From assembly GCA_015490695.1 (NCBI GenBank), contig WFXK01000355.1:1-8568 (forward strand): a DNA stretch of 8,568 bases. Reading direction: 5' to 3'. Position numbers and translations under genes: made by a program. Each line of letters begins with the position of its first letter. The first letter of the stretch is position 1. Source of the DNA: Bacteroidota bacterium. Its GTDB lineage: Bacteria; Bacteroidota; Bacteroidia; SpSt-205; S141-50. Below are positions 5,735-8,568 of this stretch, piece after piece. Below the pieces are notes generated by a model. It worked only from the letters and a program-made list of their open reading frames with translations. It ran no database searches and was not told where the DNA came from.

Positions 5735-7122
5735 GAAACTATCTCGCCCTTTAAGGTTGCTGAAGTTGCTGAAATAATCCGAACTTGTACGTAATCGCCT
5801 ACTTTATAAGAAGAATGCTTAGGAAAAACAACCACCATGTTCTGCGAAGTTCGCCCAGAAAAATCCTCTTTTGAACGCTTAGAATCCCCTTCTATAAGGA
5901 CCTCTACTGTTTTTCCTATCCACTCTCGATTTCTATAAAGGCTATGTTGTTGTTGTAAACGGATAATTTCTTGTAAACGACGTTTTTTTACTTCTAAGGG
6001 CACATCATCTTTTAATTTTCTCGCAGCATAAGTTCCAGGACGTTCAGAATAATAAAACATAAAAGCGCTGTTAAAACGTACGCGTTCCATCAAATCTAAG
6101 GTTTGTTGATGGTCTTCTTCAGTCTCTGAGCAAAAGCCAGCGATAATGTCTGTAGCAATGGCACAATCGGGCAAAATGCTTCGTATGCGTTCAATGCGTT
6201 GTAAGTACCATTCTCTGGTATAACCCCGGCGCATCAAAGCTAAAATTCTGTTGCTTCCTGACTGCACAGGCAAATGAATGTATTTACAAAGGTTTTCATA
6301 ACGTGCCATGGTGTAGAGCACATCATCGGTCATATCCTTAGGATGGGACGTAGTAAAACGAACCCGCAATTTAGGATGGATTTCCGCTACCATAGCCAAC
6401 AATTGGGCAAAACGCACACCTTTATAATTATAAGAATCTACGTTTTGTCCTAAGAGAGTGATGTCTCTATAGCCTTGTTCAAAGAGTTGCTGGGCTTCTC
6501 TGACAATGGTATCGGGGTCTCGGCTACGTTCCCTTCCACGGGTGAAAGGAACAACACAAAAAGTACACATGTTATTACATCCCCGCATGATAGAAAGAAA
6601 CGCCGTTACACCATTAGAATGCAGCCGAAGGGGGGCAATATCAGCATAAGTTTCCTCTCGGCTTAATAAAACATTGACTGCTTTTTCTCCGAAATGAACT
6701 TGCTCAATAAGTTTTGGAATACTACGATAAGCATCAGGACCAACGACCATGTCCACACATTGTTCTTCTTCTAATAATTGTTTTTTTAATCGTTCTGCCA
6801 TGCAGCCCAGCACGCCAACAAGCACATGCGGACGCTTTTGTTTAATTTGACGAAATACTTTTAAACGATTCCAAATTTTTTGTTCAGCGTTCTCTCGGAT
6901 GCTACAGGTGTTTATAAAGATAACATCGGCTTCTTGAGGGTTTTGGGTAAAACCATAGCCTTCTTGTGCTAAAATTGCAGCGACCACTTCGGTATCGGCA
7001 AAATTCATTTGACAGCCATAGGTTTCAATATAAGCAAAGCCTTTACTTTGATGGTTTTGTCTTTCTTTTTGCTCATAAGGAACGCCTTGGCACTGTAAAA
7101 GTTTTTTAGTGTTGACTAACAT
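5731..7122 (-). CDS. miaB: tRNA-2-methylthio-N6-dimethylallyladenosine synthase MiaB
   Basis: A 463-residue radical-SAM methylthiotransferase that converts i6A37 to ms2i6A37 in tRNAs reading codons that begin with U. The N-terminal MTTase domain has its three cluster cysteines in ETYGCQMN (C37), NTCSIRENAEQK (C73) and LGCMAERL (C107). The radical-SAM motif CxxxCxxC is C182, C186, C189 in RGCNNMCTFC. The usual TSHPKD, HLPVQSGS and TDIIAGFCSETEED segments follow, and a C-terminal TRAM domain lies at about 395-460. NTCSIRENAEQK and the overall pattern separate MiaB from MtaB and RimO. Start: ATG at 7122 gives a normal length and sits just behind a promoter. A frame starting at 7224 would run through the promoter and into ahcY. 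It is the first gene of the operon with the sigma-54 activator, lptE and the lipoprotein, and is divergent from ahcY. Confidence 0.96.
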   Translation of the reverse strand: MLVNTKKLLQCQGVPYEQKERQNHQSKGFAYIETYGCQMNFADTEVVAAILAQEGYGFTQNPQEADVIFINTCSIRENAEQKIWNRLKVFRQIKQKRPHVLVGVLGCMAERLKKQLLEEEQCVDMVVGPDAYRSIPKLIEQVHFGEKAVNVLLSREETYADIAPLRLHSNGVTAFLSIMRGCNNMCTFCVVPFTRGRERSRDPDTIVREAQQLFEQGYRDITLLGQNVDSYNYKGVRFAQLLAMVAEIHPKLRVRFTTSHPKDMTDDVLYTMARYENLCKYIHLPVQSGSNRILALMRRGYTREWYLQRIERIRSILPDCAIATDIIAGFCSETEEDHQQTLDLMERVRFNSAFMFYYSERPGTYAARKLKDDVPLEVKKRRLQEIIRLQQQHSLYRNREWIGKTVEVLIEGDSKRSKEDFSGRTSQNMVVVFPKHSSYKVGDYVQVRIISATSATLKGEIVS

Positions 7123-7127
7123 AAGCA

Positions 7128-7159
7128 CAAAATTAGGATGGAAAATGCAGTTTTGCAAC
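7128..7159 (-). promoter_or_regulatory. Promoter of the miaB operon (Bacteroidota -33/-7 type)
   Basis: On the minus strand, GTTG (7156-7159) is followed by 20 nt and TAATTTTG (7128-7135), which fits TAnnTTTG. The -7 box ends 5 nt before the miaB ATG at 7122, so the predicted start of transcription is at or within a base or two of the ATG. The -33 box has G in place of the first T of TTTG. It directly abuts the -33 box of the ahcY promoter on the other strand. Confidence 0.68.
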
Positions 7160-7183
7160 CTTATGGAATAAGCGTTAATTTTG
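7152..7183 (+). promoter_or_regulatory. Promoter of ahcY (Bacteroidota -33/-7 type)
   Basis: TTTG (7152-7155), a 20-nt spacer and TAATTTTG (7176-7183) match the Bacteroidota consensus. The -7 box ends 5 nt before the ahcY ATG at 7189, so transcription is predicted to begin at or beside the ATG. There is then no room for a leader, a Shine-Dalgarno sequence or an SAH/SAM riboswitch. Confidence 0.72.
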
Positions 7184-7188
7184 CGCTC

Positions 7189-8568
7189 ATGTTGCAGCAA
7201 GAGAAGCAGATAGAGGCGCATCAAGATTTTGTCGTAAAAGACTTAAGTTTAGCAGAGTGGGGAAGAAAAGAGATTCGTTTGGCTGAAGAGGAGATGCCAG
7301 GGTTAATGGCAATTCGGGAAAAGTACAAAGGACAAAAACCCTTAAAAGGCGCTCGTATTGCAGGGTGTTTGCACATGACGATTCAAACAGCAGTTTTAAT
7401 TGAAACCCTTGTGGAGTTAGGTGCTGAGGTGCGATGGGCATCCTGTAATATCTTTTCTACTCAAGACCATGCTGCTGCCGCTATCGCTGCTCGGGGTATC
7501 CCCGTCTTCGCCTATAAAGGTGAAAGCCTAAGAGAATATTGGGAATTTGTTCATAAAATCTTTCAATGGCCCAACGGCGAAACTGCAAACATGATTTTAG
7601 ACGATGGCGGCGATGCTACACTGCTCATCTACTTAGGCTCTAAAGCAGAACAAGACCCCTCTATCTTGGAAAATCCTAAAAATGAAGAAGAAAAAATCCT
7701 TTTTGGGCTTATCAAAGAGCACTTAGCTAAAGACCCTCATTTTTATTCACGCATCAAAAAGAACATTCGTGGTATTACAGAAGAAACCACTACAGGAGTG
7801 CATCGGCTTTATGAAATGGCAAGCAAAGGAGAACTTTGGTGTCCTGCTATTAACGTCAACGATTCTGTAACGAAATCCAAGTTTGATAACATTTATGGTT
7901 GTAGAGAGTCGCTTATAGATGGTATTAAGCGAGCGACCGATGTAATGATTGCAGGGAAGATTGCTGTTGTTTGTGGTTATGGAGAAGTAGGAAAAGGATG
8001 TGCTCAAGCCTTAAAAGGTATGGGAGCAACGGTATGGGTTACCGAAATAGATCCCATTTGCGCCCTACAAGCTCTAATGGAAGGCTTTAGAGTCGTTAAT
8101 TTGGACGACCCAGGCATCTGCGAACAAGCCGATATATTCGTTACCGCTACAGGAAACATCAATGTAATCCGCCATGACCACATGCTAAGGATGAAAAACA
8201 ACGCTATTGTTTGTAATATAGGTCATTTTGATTCTGAAATAGATGTCGCTTCTTTAAGAAAATATCGTTGGGAGAACATTAAACCGCAAGTAGATAGAGT
8301 TGTTTTCCCTGATGGAAAAGGGATTATTTTGTTAGCAGAAGGGCGCTTAGTGAATTTAGGTTGTGCAACAGGACACCCTAGCTTTGTAATGTCCTGCTCC
8401 TTTACAAACCAAACAGTCGCGCAAATTGAATTATGGAATCATGCAGAAAAATATGAAAAAGGGAAAGTGTACATGTTACCCAAGCATTTAGATGAAGAGG
8501 TTGCAAGATTACATTTAGAAAAATTAGGGGCTCGGCTAACGAAATTAACCCCTGAACAAGCAGAATAC
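7189..8568 (+). CDS. ahcY: Adenosylhomocysteinase (S-adenosylhomocysteine hydrolase), 3' end cut off
   Basis: Codons 1-460 of S-adenosylhomocysteine hydrolase, a cytoplasmic NAD-dependent enzyme that reversibly splits SAH into adenosine and homocysteine and so relieves product inhibition of methyltransferases. The frame is open to the window edge, with perhaps 15-20 codons missing. Substrate-site segments are intact: GCLHMTIQT (H62), SCNIFSTQDHAAAAIA, LDDGGDAT (D138, D139), ITEETTTGVHRL and NVNDSVTKSKFDN. The NAD fold shows GYGEVGKG (G263, G265, G268) followed by VTEIDP. Near the C-terminus are GHPSFVMS and FTNQTVAQIELW, and the last visible residues, LTKLTPEQAEY, lead into the family's usual lysine- and tyrosine-bearing tail. 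It carries the extra segment before ITEETTTG (EQDPSILENPKNEEEKILF and onward) seen in the long bacterial form. The ATG at 7189 gives a family-typical N-terminus and fits the promoter. Confidence 0.96.
   Translation, partial: MLQQEKQIEAHQDFVVKDLSLAEWGRKEIRLAEEEMPGLMAIREKYKGQKPLKGARIAGCLHMTIQTAVLIETLVELGAEVRWASCNIFSTQDHAAAAIAARGIPVFAYKGESLREYWEFVHKIFQWPNGETANMILDDGGDATLLIYLGSKAEQDPSILENPKNEEEKILFGLIKEHLAKDPHFYSRIKKNIRGITEETTTGVHRLYEMASKGELWCPAINVNDSVTKSKFDNIYGCRESLIDGIKRATDVMIAGKIAVVCGYGEVGKGCAQALKGMGATVWVTEIDPICALQALMEGFRVVNLDDPGICEQADIFVTATGNINVIRHDHMLRMKNNAIVCNIGHFDSEIDVASLRKYRWENIKPQVDRVVFPDGKGIILLAEGRLVNLGCATGHPSFVMSCSFTNQTVAQIELWNHAEKYEKGKVYMLPKHLDEEVARLHLEKLGARLTKLTPEQAEY

Noticed and set aside
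7123..7188. An SAH or SAM riboswitch before ahcY
   Set aside because: The predicted transcript has no 5' leader, and the 66-nt gap is filled by two promoters.
7123..7224. An N-terminal extension of MiaB by 34 residues
   Set aside because: It would cross the divergent promoter and overlap ahcY; the ATG at 7122 gives the normal family length and matches the promoter.
7747..8201. Two minus-strand open frames inside ahcY (65 and 86 codons)
   Set aside because: They are antisense shadows of a strongly conserved enzyme gene.
1..8568. CRISPR arrays, insertion sequences, phage or toxin-antitoxin genes
   Set aside because: I found no direct-repeat arrays, terminal inverted repeats, transposase or integrase motifs; base composition appears even across the coding genes.

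Overview
The window looks like a chromosomal segment of a low-GC (roughly 40% by eye) member of the Bacteroidota. Three things point there. Several promoters fit the Bacteroidota -33/-7 type (TTTG, about 20 nt, TAnnTTTG). No start codon has a clear Shine-Dalgarno sequence. The order miaB, a receiver-less sigma-54 activator and an LptE-family lipoprotein is, as I recall it, a conserved cluster of that phylum. The YceI and SpoIIE-like sequences also resemble Bacteroidota versions. I cannot name a genus.

Layout. Positions 1-378, minus strand: tRNA-Gly(GCC), tRNA-Leu(UAA) and the first 70 codons of an NAD-dependent sugar epimerase/dehydratase, probably all read from one promoter at 391-422. Positions 442-3316, plus strand: a two-gene unit holding a secreted YceI-family protein and, 4 nt later, a membrane-anchored SpoIIE-type protein phosphatase with a large extracytoplasmic domain that carries FG-GAP-like loops. 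Positions 3317-3419: a short convergent gap with no convincing terminator. Positions 7122 down to 3420, minus strand: an operon of miaB, a sigma-54 activator, lptE and a lipoprotein of unknown function, with every junction overlapping. Positions 7189-8568, plus strand: ahcY, complete except for roughly its last 15-20 codons.

How the genes relate. The minus-strand operon combines tRNA modification (MiaB), transcription control through sigma-54, and outer-membrane assembly (LptE), followed by an unknown lipoprotein. The YceI and phosphatase pair joins a secreted lipid-binding-fold protein to a transmembrane signalling protein. The sequence gives a plausible envelope theme but does not prove it. 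AhcY removes S-adenosylhomocysteine formed by methyl transfers, including the one MiaB performs, and it is transcribed divergently from miaB.

The most notable structure is the 66-nt miaB/ahcY intergenic region. Two Bacteroidota-type promoters stand back to back with abutting -33 boxes, each with a 20-nt spacer, and the two ATG codons lie at exactly equal distances from the centre. Both predicted transcripts would begin at or next to the ATG, so they would be leaderless. The YceI gene also has a -7 box 4 nt before its ATG, and the epimerase GTG starts 2 nt after a tRNA. Minimal or absent 5' leaders are therefore a recurring feature here. I see no mobile element, CRISPR array, rRNA or phage gene, and no clearly new multi-gene system.
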